DNA of 64,000 bases, taken from contig JAWKHS010000003.1 of the NCBI GenBank assembly GCA_041394705.1, positions 434,001-498,000 on the forward strand, in the 5' to 3' direction. This DNA comes from Vicinamibacterales bacterium. Lineage in GTDB: Bacteria; Acidobacteriota; Vicinamibacteria; Vicinamibacterales; UBA2999. The notes beneath the pieces are model-generated. The model ran no database searches, was not told where the DNA came from, and was given only the letters and a program-made list of their open reading frames with translations. The position numbers and the translations under genes are program-made. Of the stretch, positions 27,504 to 35,916 are shown one piece after another (the stretch's first letter is position 1; each line of letters begins with the position of its first letter).

Positions 27504-29288
27504 TCACGGTTGCACCCGGTAGGGACGCATCATGTCGTTGTCCTCATGCTCGAGGATGTGGCAATGCCAGACGTACCCCGGGCCGCCGGGGTAGCCGAAG
27601 GCATCCATCGTGCCCGGCGGCGCGGACGGATCGAACGAGAAGCGATTGACGCCGGCGGCCGCGCCTGAGGCCGGGACGTCCTGCGGCGCCAGCCGGACCA
27701 CGATACTGACCTTGGCCCACGGGTCGACGCGCACGGTGTCCTTCCAGGCCAGCGTGCCTCCCGTCGAGCCGCCGCTTCCCCAACGCCCTCCGGCGAAGCC
27801 GGCGCCGCTCAACACCTGGAACTGCACGAGGTGCAGGTGGATCGGGTGCACGTCACCGGTGCGGTTGTCGAACACCCACAGCTCGGTGGCGCCGACGCGC
27901 GGCAGCTCCGTCACGGCGCCATGGAACGGTGTGCCGTTCAGCAGGTAGCCCTGTTCGCCCTTCTCGAGCGTCATGCGCCGGATGACGCTCGTGGGCGTCG
28001 TGGTCGAGGACAGCGGCACGATGCCGTTCGAGGGACGCAGGGCCGTGGTCGCGGCCGGCGCGAGGCTACGGTCCTCGCCGCTCACCGGCAGGGTCACGTT
28101 GACCTTCAGCACGTCGCCGATCCCGGCGGTTGCGCCGGACCAGGCCGGAGTGTCATCGAGGTTCTTCAAGAACAGGGACCGGCCGGCGACCGCGGTGAAG
28201 TCCACGATCACGTCGGCCCGTTCACCGGGCGAGAGCCTGATCTCGGTGAGCGGCAGCGGATGATCCAGGAGGCCGCCATCGGTGCCGATCTGCCACAACG
28301 TGGGTCCCGGACCGCCGTCGGGGCCTTCGAACCTGAGCGTGTAACTCCTGGCGTTGGAGCCGTTCAACAGCCGCAGCCGGTAGCGACGCGGCTCGACGTC
28401 GAGGTACGGCCACGCCGCGCCGTTCACGACGATGGTGTCGCCCATGAACATCGGGATCCAGTCTGGGTGCGGCCCCTCGCCGGGGCCGGGCGGATAGAAC
28501 AACTGGCCGTCGGTGTCGAACATGCGGTCCTGGACGATCAGCTCGCGCTCGAAGGCGCCGGAGGGGAGCGCGCGGGGCTCGCGGTCCGGATCCCGCAACA
28601 GGTAGAACCCGCCGAGTCCCGCATACACGTTGAGGCGCGTGAGGCCCATCGCATGGTCGTGGTACCAGAGCGTCGCCGCTTCTTGAGCGTTCGGATACAC
28701 GTAGTCCTGCGACACCCACGCGGAGCCGACGATGTCGTGGCCCGGCGTGGCCCACGCCTGCGGGTGCCCGTCGAATGCCGAGGGCACCTCGCCGCCGTGC
28801 AGGTGCGTGACCACTGGGACGGGACCGCGGTAGGCCTCGCCAGCGCAGGCGCCGGAGCGCCGGCAGCCGAGCGGATCGGCCCACGGCAGCGTCCGATCGA
28901 TCGTGAGCCGCCCGAGCAGGGCCGGCTGGCGAAGGGTGTTCGTGAAGGTGACCGTGAACGGGACGCCCCGACGGGCCTCGATCGTGGGGCCCGGGTAGGC
29001 GCCGTCGTAGCCCCACACGAGCGTCTTCCCACCGAACGGACCGGCCGTGAAGGTCGAGGGCAGGACCTGCCGGGCCACTTCGGCGACCTCGACCGACTGC
29101 GGCCTCGTGCCGTCCAACACCGGCGGCGACGGCACGGGATCGACGAACTTCGTCAGCGTGGCCGGATCCAGCGGCTCCGGCGCGCGGCCCGACTGAGACA
29201 CGTAGGCGGGCGGGACGTGGCCGAACACCACGACGGCGGTCGCCCCGAGGGCGGCGAGCATCGAACGGCGAGACAGGAGATCATTCAT
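27504..29288 (-). CDS. Multicopper oxidase, Tat-exported (CotA/bilirubin-oxidase-like)
   Basis: The 594-residue protein has a Tat-like leader (LSRRSMLAALGATAVV) and three cupredoxin domains. All four copper-ligand motifs are present: HLHGG (His162 and His164), WYHDHAMG (210, 212), HPIHLHL and HCHILEHEDNDMM near residues 575-587 with the type-1 Cys576. A Met follows for axial ligation. Such enzymes oxidise metals, phenols or bilirubin-like compounds while reducing O2 to water. It is last in the sigma, anti-sigma, propeller, DipZ, oxidase series, so it may be part of that regulon. The closest subfamily is the spore-coat CotA type, judged by eye. Confidence 0.94.
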   Translation of the reverse strand: MNDLLSRRSMLAALGATAVVVFGHVPPAYVSQSGRAPEPLDPATLTKFVDPVPSPPVLDGTRPQSVEVAEVARQVLPSTFTAGPFGGKTLVWGYDGAYPGPTIEARRGVPFTVTFTNTLRQPALLGRLTIDRTLPWADPLGCRRSGACAGEAYRGPVPVVTHLHGGEVPSAFDGHPQAWATPGHDIVGSAWVSQDYVYPNAQEAATLWYHDHAMGLTRLNVYAGLGGFYLLRDPDREPRALPSGAFERELIVQDRMFDTDGQLFYPPGPGEGPHPDWIPMFMGDTIVVNGAAWPYLDVEPRRYRLRLLNGSNARSYTLRFEGPDGGPGPTLWQIGTDGGLLDHPLPLTEIRLSPGERADVIVDFTAVAGRSLFLKNLDDTPAWSGATAGIGDVLKVNVTLPVSGEDRSLAPAATTALRPSNGIVPLSSTTTPTSVIRRMTLEKGEQGYLLNGTPFHGAVTELPRVGATELWVFDNRTGDVHPIHLHLVQFQVLSGAGFAGGRWGSGGSTGGTLAWKDTVRVDPWAKVSIVVRLAPQDVPASGAAAGVNRFSFDPSAPPGTMDAFGYPGGPGYVWHCHILEHEDNDMMRPYRVQP

Positions 29289-29368
29289 GGCACTGACACC
29301 ACCTCAGGCCCGGCCGAGGAGGACGACCGCACGGGCCGTCGCCGGGCGCGGCCCTGGCGGGTGGGCGG

Positions 29369-31114
29369 TCACCCAAACGTGAAGACGAAGGCCCGGATGC
29401 CCGCGTCGAGGAACTCGATCGCGAACGTGCGGTCCGAGACCACCGTCCGCTGCCGAATCAGCTGGTACAACCGGGGCTCCGTGACGACGCCCAGGCCCTG
29501 GTTGTCGCTGTCGACGCCGTGCGACGCGGCGGGCGGTGCGCCGTCGAGCGAGACCCTGAAGCGTACGGCACCGCCTGACAGCGGGGGCGCCAGGACGAGG
29601 TGCAGGTCACGGGCCCGGAAACGGAACGCGATGCGTCCCGGCGTCGAAGCCAGCGTGACGTGCTCGGCGCCGACCACCCACCGCCCGTCGAGCCCCCACT
29701 CGTCGCGGGCCGGATCCGCCGGCAGCGTGTACCGACCGGGCACGTCCCGCCGCAGGGGTTCTGGCGAGCGGAACAGCGCCTGTCGCGCGTATCCCAGGTA
29801 GGTTTCCGGCGACTCCAACTCGCTGAGCTCGGCCGGCGCGAGGACACCGGACGGCAACACGTGCGCCGCCACATCGGCGTGCAGTCGGCGGACGTCCCGC
29901 TCGTTGAGCAGCTCCCGGATCTCCCGCTCGATGAGGTCGTAGTGCCCTTCGCCAAAGTGGCGATACCGCACGCGTCCGTCCGCATCGATGAGATAGGTCG
30001 CCGGCCAGTAGCTGTTACCGAACGCCGTCCAGAGGTCGCGGCGGCTGTCCACCGCGATCGGGTAGCTGAGCCCGAGGCCGCGGACCGCCCGTTCGACGTT
30101 GGCCGGGTCGCGCTCGAAGGCAAACTCGGGGGTGTGGGCGCCGATCACGGTGAGCCCGGTCGCGCCATACGCGCGGGCCCAGGCCTCGAAATACGGGATG
30201 GCCCTCAGGCAGTTGATGCACGTGTAGGTCCAGAAGTTGACGGCCACGACCCGTCCCTTGAGTTGCGCCGGCGTGTATGGACCGCCGTTGAGCCAGGCCA
30301 CGGCCCCATCGAGCGGCGGCATCAGGTCGTCTCCCCGATGGCCCGACCGCGGCGCCGTGCCCGCCGCCGCGCCGCCCGTCGTCGTGTCCGGGGGCCAGGC
30401 CCGGTCGGCAAGCCGGAGTTCGAGGCCGGTCGCGGTGCCGAACCTAGTGAGCGAAAGCTGCGCCAACAGGCCCGTGTCGAGGCCGGCCCAACCCGCCGCC
30501 ACGGCCGCGAGCACGGAAACGCCGAGGGCAGGACGCGCCCATCGGTCGGCAGCCCGCCAGAAACGCAGGACCCTGACCGCTCGGCCGCCGGCCACCAGCA
30601 CGGCCACGAGCGTCGAAGCCGCCCCGGACCCGAACGAGAGCAGCAGCAGGGCGCTCGACAGGCTCGGGCCGTCGAGCGCCACCTGGGTCAGCAGGATCCC
30701 GAGAATCGGCCCCGCACACGGCGCCCACAACACGCCGCACGAGATGCCGAACACGACCGACCCGGCGACCGTCCCTCGCGCCTGCCCGCGGATCCACAGG
30801 AACGTGGACCATCGTCGCCAGGGTTGGGCCAGCGCCTCGGCGACACGGGGGCTGAGCAGGGCGACGCCCACCAGCGTGAAGATCGCCAGGGCGACGTCGC
30901 GCCCGCGCTGGTTCGCGGCGACGACCCAGCCGCCCGCGACCGCGGCGCCGGTGCCGACGCTCGCGAAGGTGAGGGCCATGCCGGCCAGCATCGGCAGGGT
31001 GTTCCGCCGAAACGACCTGCCCGCGCCGGCGAATACGTACGGCAGCACCGGGAGGATGCAGGGGCTCGCGATCGCGAGCGCCCCGCCGATGAACGCGACG
31101 ACGTGGGCCGCCAT
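29369..31114 (-). CDS. dipZ: DipZ: CcdA-like membrane domain fused to thioredoxin and carbohydrate-binding-like domains
   Basis: Residues 1-210 form a six-helix CcdA/DsbD-type domain with SPCILP (Cys19) and APCAGP (Cys133), the redox pair that moves electrons across the membrane. A thioredoxin-like domain (about 265-420) carries FWTYTCINCLRA (Cys299 and Cys302). A beta-rich C-terminal domain, as in mycobacterial DipZ, follows to residue 581. It would deliver reducing power to periplasmic disulfides. It starts nine bases after the propeller gene stop and lies upstream of the multicopper oxidase, which may need thiol maintenance for copper insertion. Confidence 0.92.
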   Translation of the reverse strand: MAAHVVAFIGGALAIASPCILPVLPYVFAGAGRSFRRNTLPMLAGMALTFASVGTGAAVAGGWVVAANQRGRDVALAIFTLVGVALLSPRVAEALAQPWRRWSTFLWIRGQARGTVAGSVVFGISCGVLWAPCAGPILGILLTQVALDGPSLSSALLLLSFGSGAASTLVAVLVAGGRAVRVLRFWRAADRWARPALGVSVLAAVAAGWAGLDTGLLAQLSLTRFGTATGLELRLADRAWPPDTTTGGAAAGTAPRSGHRGDDLMPPLDGAVAWLNGGPYTPAQLKGRVVAVNFWTYTCINCLRAIPYFEAWARAYGATGLTVIGAHTPEFAFERDPANVERAVRGLGLSYPIAVDSRRDLWTAFGNSYWPATYLIDADGRVRYRHFGEGHYDLIEREIRELLNERDVRRLHADVAAHVLPSGVLAPAELSELESPETYLGYARQALFRSPEPLRRDVPGRYTLPADPARDEWGLDGRWVVGAEHVTLASTPGRIAFRFRARDLHLVLAPPLSGGAVRFRVSLDGAPPAASHGVDSDNQGLGVVTEPRLYQLIRQRTVVSDRTFAIEFLDAGIRAFVFTFG

Positions 31115-31122
31115 CCTCGTGC

Positions 31123-32223
31123 CTAGCGGGCGATGAGTCCGTTCGCGCCGGCCGGCAGTCCCGTGAATTCGGCGACGAGCTCGAGCGAGCCGCCGACGAC
31201 GCGAAGCGCGCTGATCGACCCGCGCCCACCGTTGAGCGTGTAGAGGTACCGATCGCCAGCGCTCAGCGCCGCGTCAGCCGGGGCGCTGCCGGGACCGGTC
31301 TCTGCCGCGATGCCGTCGGCCGGCCGCAAGGTCAGCGCGCCCGCCCGATTCACCCGGAACGCCGACACCGTCCCGCTGCCCGTGTTCGTCGTGAAGGCGA
31401 GGTGGCCGGCCGCCGTCACGACGACCCAGCACGTGGCCGACTGGGTGGTCGGCACCGCGCCCGAAATCACGACCAGCCGGCCATCAACGTCGATCCTGTA
31501 GGACGAGGCGCTGCTGGCGCCTGGCGCACCGGCCCCGGCCTCCGCCACCAGGAGACGCCCGCGGCGGTCGAACGCGAACCCGAACGGCGTCACCCCGGCG
31601 GACGCCTGAACGATCGCCGGACCGGCGAGGCCGTCGTCATCCACCGGGAGCACGTCGATGAGGTTCGTCGCGCGCTCGGTCACCACCAGGAAGGCGCCGT
31701 CCGGCGTGAAGCCGATCTGCGCCGGCGCCGTCGAGGGCCCGCTCAAAGGCCGGATGGCGCCTGGAATGGGCCGCAGCCGCCCTCGCCGATCGAGGCGGAA
31801 TCCGACCACCGTGTCAGCCTCGCCAACGCTGCCGCCCGCATTGAGGACGTAGACCAGATCGCGATCGACGGCCAGGCTGACTGGCCTGCGGCCGCCCGAG
31901 GCCACGACGTGCGCGAGTTCGACCGTCGCGTCCCGGGCGCGCAGGACGGACACCTCGTCGCTGCCGGCGTTCACGGCCAGGACCCAGCGGCGATCGGCGG
32001 TGAGCACGAGCCCTCCCTGGTTTCCGAGCCCGCTGCCGGTACCCCGCCCTCCCGTCGCCACCGAGCCGATCGGCGACAGCCCCCCCCGGTGGTCACGTTC
32101 GAAGACGAGGAGCCGATTGCCGTCGGCGGCATTCGTGGCGGTGTAGACGAGGCCCTGGGCCGCGGCGGTGTGCGCCGCGGGAACGAGAAGGGCGACAAGC
32201 AGTCCGGCGATCATCGACTTCAT
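31123..32223 (-). CDS. Secreted seven-bladed beta-propeller (lactonase-like)
   Basis: The 366-residue protein has a signal peptide (MIAGLLVALLVPAAHTAAAQ) and repeats of the YVTN/6-phosphogluconolactonase type, for example GLVYTATNAADGNRLLVFER, LTADRRWVLAVNAGSDEVSV, FTPDGAFLVVTERATNLIDV and LSAGDRYLYTLNGGRGSISA. Known relatives are lactonases or protein-binding propellers. No catalytic residues can be assigned here. It sits between the anti-sigma gene and dipZ, all on one strand, so a role in the cell envelope under the same sigma factor is likely. Confidence 0.88.
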   Translation of the reverse strand: MKSMIAGLLVALLVPAAHTAAAQGLVYTATNAADGNRLLVFERDHRGGLSPIGSVATGGRGTGSGLGNQGGLVLTADRRWVLAVNAGSDEVSVLRARDATVELAHVVASGGRRPVSLAVDRDLVYVLNAGGSVGEADTVVGFRLDRRGRLRPIPGAIRPLSGPSTAPAQIGFTPDGAFLVVTERATNLIDVLPVDDDGLAGPAIVQASAGVTPFGFAFDRRGRLLVAEAGAGAPGASSASSYRIDVDGRLVVISGAVPTTQSATCWVVVTAAGHLAFTTNTGSGTVSAFRVNRAGALTLRPADGIAAETGPGSAPADAALSAGDRYLYTLNGGRGSISALRVVGGSLELVAEFTGLPAGANGLIAR

Positions 32224-32375
32224 GGGGATCTCCTGCGGGAACGGTTCGTGCGCGGCCGGCCACCACGGCGGCGGCCCGCGCGGCCGCGCAAAGTGCGGCC
32301 GTCTCTTCGTTCGATGGACAGGTCGCGAAAAGGATGCGCGGGCGGGTGACGCGTGGAGGTTCGGCGGGCGCGCGA

Positions 32376-32651
32376 CTAGTCCGACGGGGGCTCGTCGGGC
32401 GCACCCGCGATCGCGGGCGCGGTGCGGATGCGCTGCATGATGCGGGCAGTCACTTGGTCGGGCAGCGACCTGGACAGCTCGAATTCACCGGCGTCGGTCA
32501 CGATGGTGAACGTCTTCTTCGAGGAGTCGATAACGACCTGGCACGTCGCGCAGGTCGCCAGGTGCGCTTCGAGCGCCGCGCGAAGTTCCTCGGCGACGTC
32601 CCCTTCGAGGTACGCGCCCAGGTGCGCGACGAAGTCCCTGCAGCTGATCAT
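32376..32651 (-). CDS. Zinc-finger anti-sigma factor
   Basis: The 91-residue protein begins MISCRDFVAHLGAYLEGD and has the anti-sigma zinc-finger pattern HLATCATCQ, i.e. the H-x3-C-x2-C motif of the zf-HC2 (RskA/ZAS) class. No membrane helix follows, so it is a soluble ZAS-like factor that may respond to redox change through its zinc site. The ATG overlaps the sigma gene stop (ATGA), showing tight coupling. It is expected to hold the fused sigma factor inactive. Confidence 0.88.
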   Translation of the reverse strand: MISCRDFVAHLGAYLEGDVAEELRAALEAHLATCATCQVVIDSSKKTFTIVTDAGEFELSRSLPDQVTARIMQRIRTAPAIAGAPDEPPSD

Positions 32652-34495
32652 GAGGACACCGCCGCCGACTCCCGCCGCGTGAAGTGCGGCGCCAGCGCCT
32701 CGCGAAGCATCAAGCGCGCGCGGAACAGGCGCGCCTTCACGGCCGGAACGCCCAGGTCGAGCGCGGCGGCCGTTTCCGCCGTCGAGAACTGCTCGAGATC
32801 GCGAAGGACGACGACCAGACGGTACTTCAGGGGCAGCCCGCCCACGGCCTTCCACACGAGGTCCCGCGTGACCGCCCTGGCGTACGCCTGCTCGGGATTG
32901 TCCTGCCATGCCCGGACCTGTCGGGGTTGGACGTCGTCGTCGCCGTCGTCCTGAAGGTCCAGTGACTCGACGTCCCGGCGTGCTCGCAGGCGCTGCAGTC
33001 CGGCGTTGATGGCGATCCGGGTCAGCCATGTCAGGAACGTCGAGCGCCCCTGAAAGCTCCCGATATGCTGAAACGCCTTCACGAAGGTCTCCTGCACCGC
33101 GTCCTCGATGTCGTCGTCGTTCCTTAGGATGCCACCAAGCGTCAAGTGGACACGGCGGCCGTGACGCCGCACGAGCTCCTCGAACGCGTCACGCTCTCCC
33201 GACTGCACCCGGGTGACGGCCGCGAGGTCCGGATCGGACGCGGCATCCGGGGCCTCAACCTGGGCGGCCGGGCGTACGTCCCGCGCGAGCAGCGGCACCC
33301 CCTGACGCCGCGCGACGGCGGCGAAGGCCGGAGGCAGCGCGAAGTCCGGCTCCGCCACCAGGCCCATGGTGGCCGCGTTGACGAAGTGGCTGAAGCCCGT
33401 CATCACGATCGCCTCGAGCACCTGTTCGTCGCTGAAGCCGAGGGCGCCGAGCGCGGCGCGCCGCTCGCATCCGAACGCGCCGGGCTGAAAGGCGAGGGCG
33501 AGAACGAAGTCCAGCAGGGCCTTGTCGCGCCCCCCGAGGTCTGCCTGGTGATGGTCCACCGCGATCTGGTCGGAGTCCTCCACCGACATGCCGAGCCCTC
33601 GCAGCAGCTCGCAGTGCGCGGCCACGCAGTACGTGTTCAGGTTTCTGGCGCTGATGACCAGGAATACGTGCTCCTTCTGCGTACGTGACAAATGCTCCCC
33701 GGGGAGCAGCACCTGACGGATTCCCGCCACCGCCGCCTCCGCGATGTCGGGCCGGAGCATGAGAATCCGAAACACGTTGGGCGTGAACCCGAACACCTCG
33801 CGCAGGAAGGCCAGCGGCGGCAGCGCGTCGGCCTCCGGCCCCGACGCGACGGGCAGCGGCGTTCGATGACCGGAGTCGCCAGGCGGCAGGGCATCGTCGA
33901 GCAGCGCCGCGAGCGGCGGCACGTGGGGCACGTCCACGTCGGGCTCCACGCCGAGTCCCGTCGCGACCGAACACTCGAACAGGCCGAAGCCCGCCGTCAC
34001 GACGGTCTCCAGCACGTGGGTGTCGGTGAGGCCCAGCCCGCGCATCTCGGCGAAGTCCGCGGTCGTGATCGACGACGAGCCGCCGGCGACCTTCATCGCC
34101 AGCCGCATGACGGCCTGATCCTCGGCAGTCAGCGATCGGGGCGCGATCCACTCCGGAACGTCTCGCCCGCCGTGCATGCGCCGGAGCACGTCCCCGTGCG
34201 CGGCCATCGCGTACCGACTGCCGCGCCGGGCGGCGATGGCCAGGCACACGAGTTCCTTCACCCGGCGCGGAAGCGCACCCTCGGTGTGGAGCACGGCGCC
34301 CGTGATCTGACGCTGGGCCTCGACGAGCCGCGGTACCAGTGCCTGCGCCCGCAGGATCGCCGGCTCGGCGACGCCGGGCGCACCGGCTGGGCGGCCGGTC
34401 TCGTCGTCGCGATCGGCTGGCGGCGCGTTCGTCGTGACGTCCGGCCGCGAACGGTGCGGGCCGGCCGTCGACAGCGGGCTGTGGAGCTGCGTCAT
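32648..34495 (-). CDS. ECF sigma factor fused to two carboxymuconolactone-decarboxylase (AhpD-like) domains
   Basis: The 615-residue protein has an AhpD/CMD domain at about residues 75-185, where the usual CxxC is replaced by SRYAMAAH with only His100 kept. A second CMD domain at 235-385 has NTYCVAAHC (Cys290, His294, Cys295). An ECF sigma part follows: region 2 at 435-505 (EDAVQETFVKAFQHI, FLTWLTRIAINAG) and region 4 at 545-600 (QFSTAETAAALDLGVPAVKA). There is no frame break in between. CMD proteins reduce peroxides or act on thiols, so the domain may sense redox state directly. The ATG at 34495 has a weak ribosome site; an ATG at 34582 would add 29 residues. It is divergent from the P460 operon by 171 bp. 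Confidence 0.9.
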   Translation of the reverse strand: MTQLHSPLSTAGPHRSRPDVTTNAPPADRDDETGRPAGAPGVAEPAILRAQALVPRLVEAQRQITGAVLHTEGALPRRVKELVCLAIAARRGSRYAMAAHGDVLRRMHGGRDVPEWIAPRSLTAEDQAVMRLAMKVAGGSSSITTADFAEMRGLGLTDTHVLETVVTAGFGLFECSVATGLGVEPDVDVPHVPPLAALLDDALPPGDSGHRTPLPVASGPEADALPPLAFLREVFGFTPNVFRILMLRPDIAEAAVAGIRQVLLPGEHLSRTQKEHVFLVISARNLNTYCVAAHCELLRGLGMSVEDSDQIAVDHHQADLGGRDKALLDFVLALAFQPGAFGCERRAALGALGFSDEQVLEAIVMTGFSHFVNAATMGLVAEPDFALPPAFAAVARRQGVPLLARDVRPAAQVEAPDAASDPDLAAVTRVQSGERDAFEELVRRHGRRVHLTLGGILRNDDDIEDAVQETFVKAFQHIGSFQGRSTFLTWLTRIAINAGLQRLRARRDVESLDLQDDGDDDVQPRQVRAWQDNPEQAYARAVTRDLVWKAVGGLPLKYRLVVVLRDLEQFSTAETAAALDLGVPAVKARLFRARLMLREALAPHFTRRESAAVSS

Positions 34496-34666
34496 CGGCT
34501 CTTCGAGTTCGGCGCGGGTCCTCGGTCGTCGTGCTGCTTCGATGCCGCGCGGGATCGCGCGTTTCACCGGCGTGCGGCGCATCCTTTCACGGCCGCTCGT
34601 ATCGAACGGGAAGACGGAGCGAAGCCCGGAGTCCCTGGGTGGAGGCCCGGTTCGAGGAGGTGCGGA

Positions 34667-35251
34667 ATGCGTACGTCGAAGTGGTATCAGTGGGCGCTGG
34701 CAGCCGCGGCGCTCGCGCTCAGCGTCGCGTGGTCGGCGCGTGCGCAGGGGCCGGCCGGCAGCGTGGCGGCGAAGCCCACGTTCACGCGTGACGGCAAGCT
34801 GACGCAGCCCGTGGGCTACCGGGAGTGGGTCTACATCGGGACGCCGCTCACGCCGAACGATCTGAACCCGCCCGAGGCGCCGTTCCCGGAGTTCCACAGC
34901 GTCTATATCCACCCCGGCGACTACGCCGCGTACCGGAAGACGGGACAGTTCCCCGATGGCACCGTGATCATCAAGGAACTGGTGGGCGTCGGCTCGAGAA
35001 CGGCTCGCAGCGGCGCCGGGTACTTCATGGGCGAGTTCGTCGGCCTGGAGGCCGCGGTCAAGGACTCGCGGCGTTTCGCGGGCGAACCCGGCCACTGGGC
35101 GTACTTCAGCTTCGGGCACTCGTATCCCCTGGCCACCGCGGTGGACCGGCAGCCGGTCTCCACCTGCAACACGTGCCACCAGGAGGGCGCCGCCGAGGAC
35201 TTTGTCTTCACCCAGTACTACCCGGTGCTGCGCGCGGCCAAGCCCCGGTGA
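34667..35251 (+). CDS. Cytochrome P460 family protein, secreted
   Basis: The 194-residue protein has a signal peptide (WALAAAALALSVAWSARAQ) and a c-type heme motif CNTCH near the C-terminus (about residue 165). The P460 layout includes YREWVYIGTPLTPNDLN, FHSVYIHPGDYAAYRKTGQF and PDGTVIIKEL. P460 hemes are cross-linked to a lysine and act on hydroxylamine or NO-type substrates. The ATG at 34667 follows GAGGAGG by six bases, a strong ribosome site. It starts an operon with the DUF4142 and ferritin-like genes, divergent from the CMD-sigma fusion. Confidence 0.9.
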   Translation: MRTSKWYQWALAAAALALSVAWSARAQGPAGSVAAKPTFTRDGKLTQPVGYREWVYIGTPLTPNDLNPPEAPFPEFHSVYIHPGDYAAYRKTGQFPDGTVIIKELVGVGSRTARSGAGYFMGEFVGLEAAVKDSRRFAGEPGHWAYFSFGHSYPLATAVDRQPVSTCNTCHQEGAAEDFVFTQYYPVLRAAKPR

Positions 35252-35333
35252 AGCGGACCGCGCAGAGGGTCCCGGACGCACCGGGCCCGCCGCGGCGCCG
35301 CACCATCCACCCGTTTCGATCGAGGAGCCTGAG

Positions 35334-35873
35334 ATGATTCGCCTGACTTTCGCTCTCGCCCTGTCGGCCCTGCTGTGGACCACCGACCCGAGCGAGGCCC
35401 AGACCCTGCTGAACGACGTCGAGATGGCGCATGTCGCCGTGACGGCGAGCAACATCGACATCGCGTACGCCCATCTGGCGCTGGCGCTGTCGCAGAACGA
35501 CGACGTCCGCGCGTTCGCCGAGATCATGATTCGCGACCACTCGGCGGTGAACGCCCAGGTGGTGGCGCTCGCGAAGGCGTTGAACGTCACCGCCAAGGAC
35601 AACGCGGTCAGCCAGCAGCTGATTCGGGACGCGACGTCCATCACCAGCGAGCTGACGCGGCTGCGCGGCGCCGCATTCGACGCGTTCTACGTCCGCAACG
35701 AGCTGGCCTACCACCGGGCAGTCAACACGCTCGTCGCCGACACGTTCATCCCCAACAGCGCCAACGCAGACGTGAAGCGCGCGTTCCAGAGCGCCCTGCC
35801 GATCTTCCGCGGTCACGAGCGGCATGCCGGTCAGCTGGCGTCCCGGCTCACGCCGGGCATGGGCGGCCGGTAA
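35334..35873 (+). CDS. Secreted DUF4142 protein
   Basis: The 179-residue protein has a signal peptide (LTFALALSALLWTTDPSEAQ) and a four-helix, ferritin-like domain of the DUF4142 type. Signature stretches include ALSQNDDVRAFAEIMIRDHS, RGAAFDAFYVRNELAYHRAV and FRGHERHAGQLASRL. The function of the family is unknown; histidines in the helices could bind metal. A GAGGAG ribosome site precedes the ATG. It is the middle gene of the P460 operon. Confidence 0.9.
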   Translation: MIRLTFALALSALLWTTDPSEAQTLLNDVEMAHVAVTASNIDIAYAHLALALSQNDDVRAFAEIMIRDHSAVNAQVVALAKALNVTAKDNAVSQQLIRDATSITSELTRLRGAAFDAFYVRNELAYHRAVNTLVADTFIPNSANADVKRAFQSALPIFRGHERHAGQLASRLTPGMGGR

Positions 35874-35916
35874 TCGCCCGTCCGCCATCGACACAGACGA
35901 GAGAGGAGCACCCATC

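Noticed and set aside
27831..29801. 656-codon plus-strand frame opposite the multicopper oxidase
   Set aside because: It is the antisense shadow of a strong gene with all copper motifs; composition is typical of a GC-rich shadow frame.
33692..34660. Plus-strand frame upstream of and in frame with the P460 gene
   Set aside because: The P460 gene has its own strong ribosome site and signal peptide at 34667. The upstream extension is antisense to the CMD-sigma fusion and not protein-like.
34496..35644. N-terminal extension of the CMD-sigma frame across the P460 gene
   Set aside because: The frame stays open to 35644 only because it is antisense to P460; the CMD domain starts near residue 75 of the version beginning at 34495.
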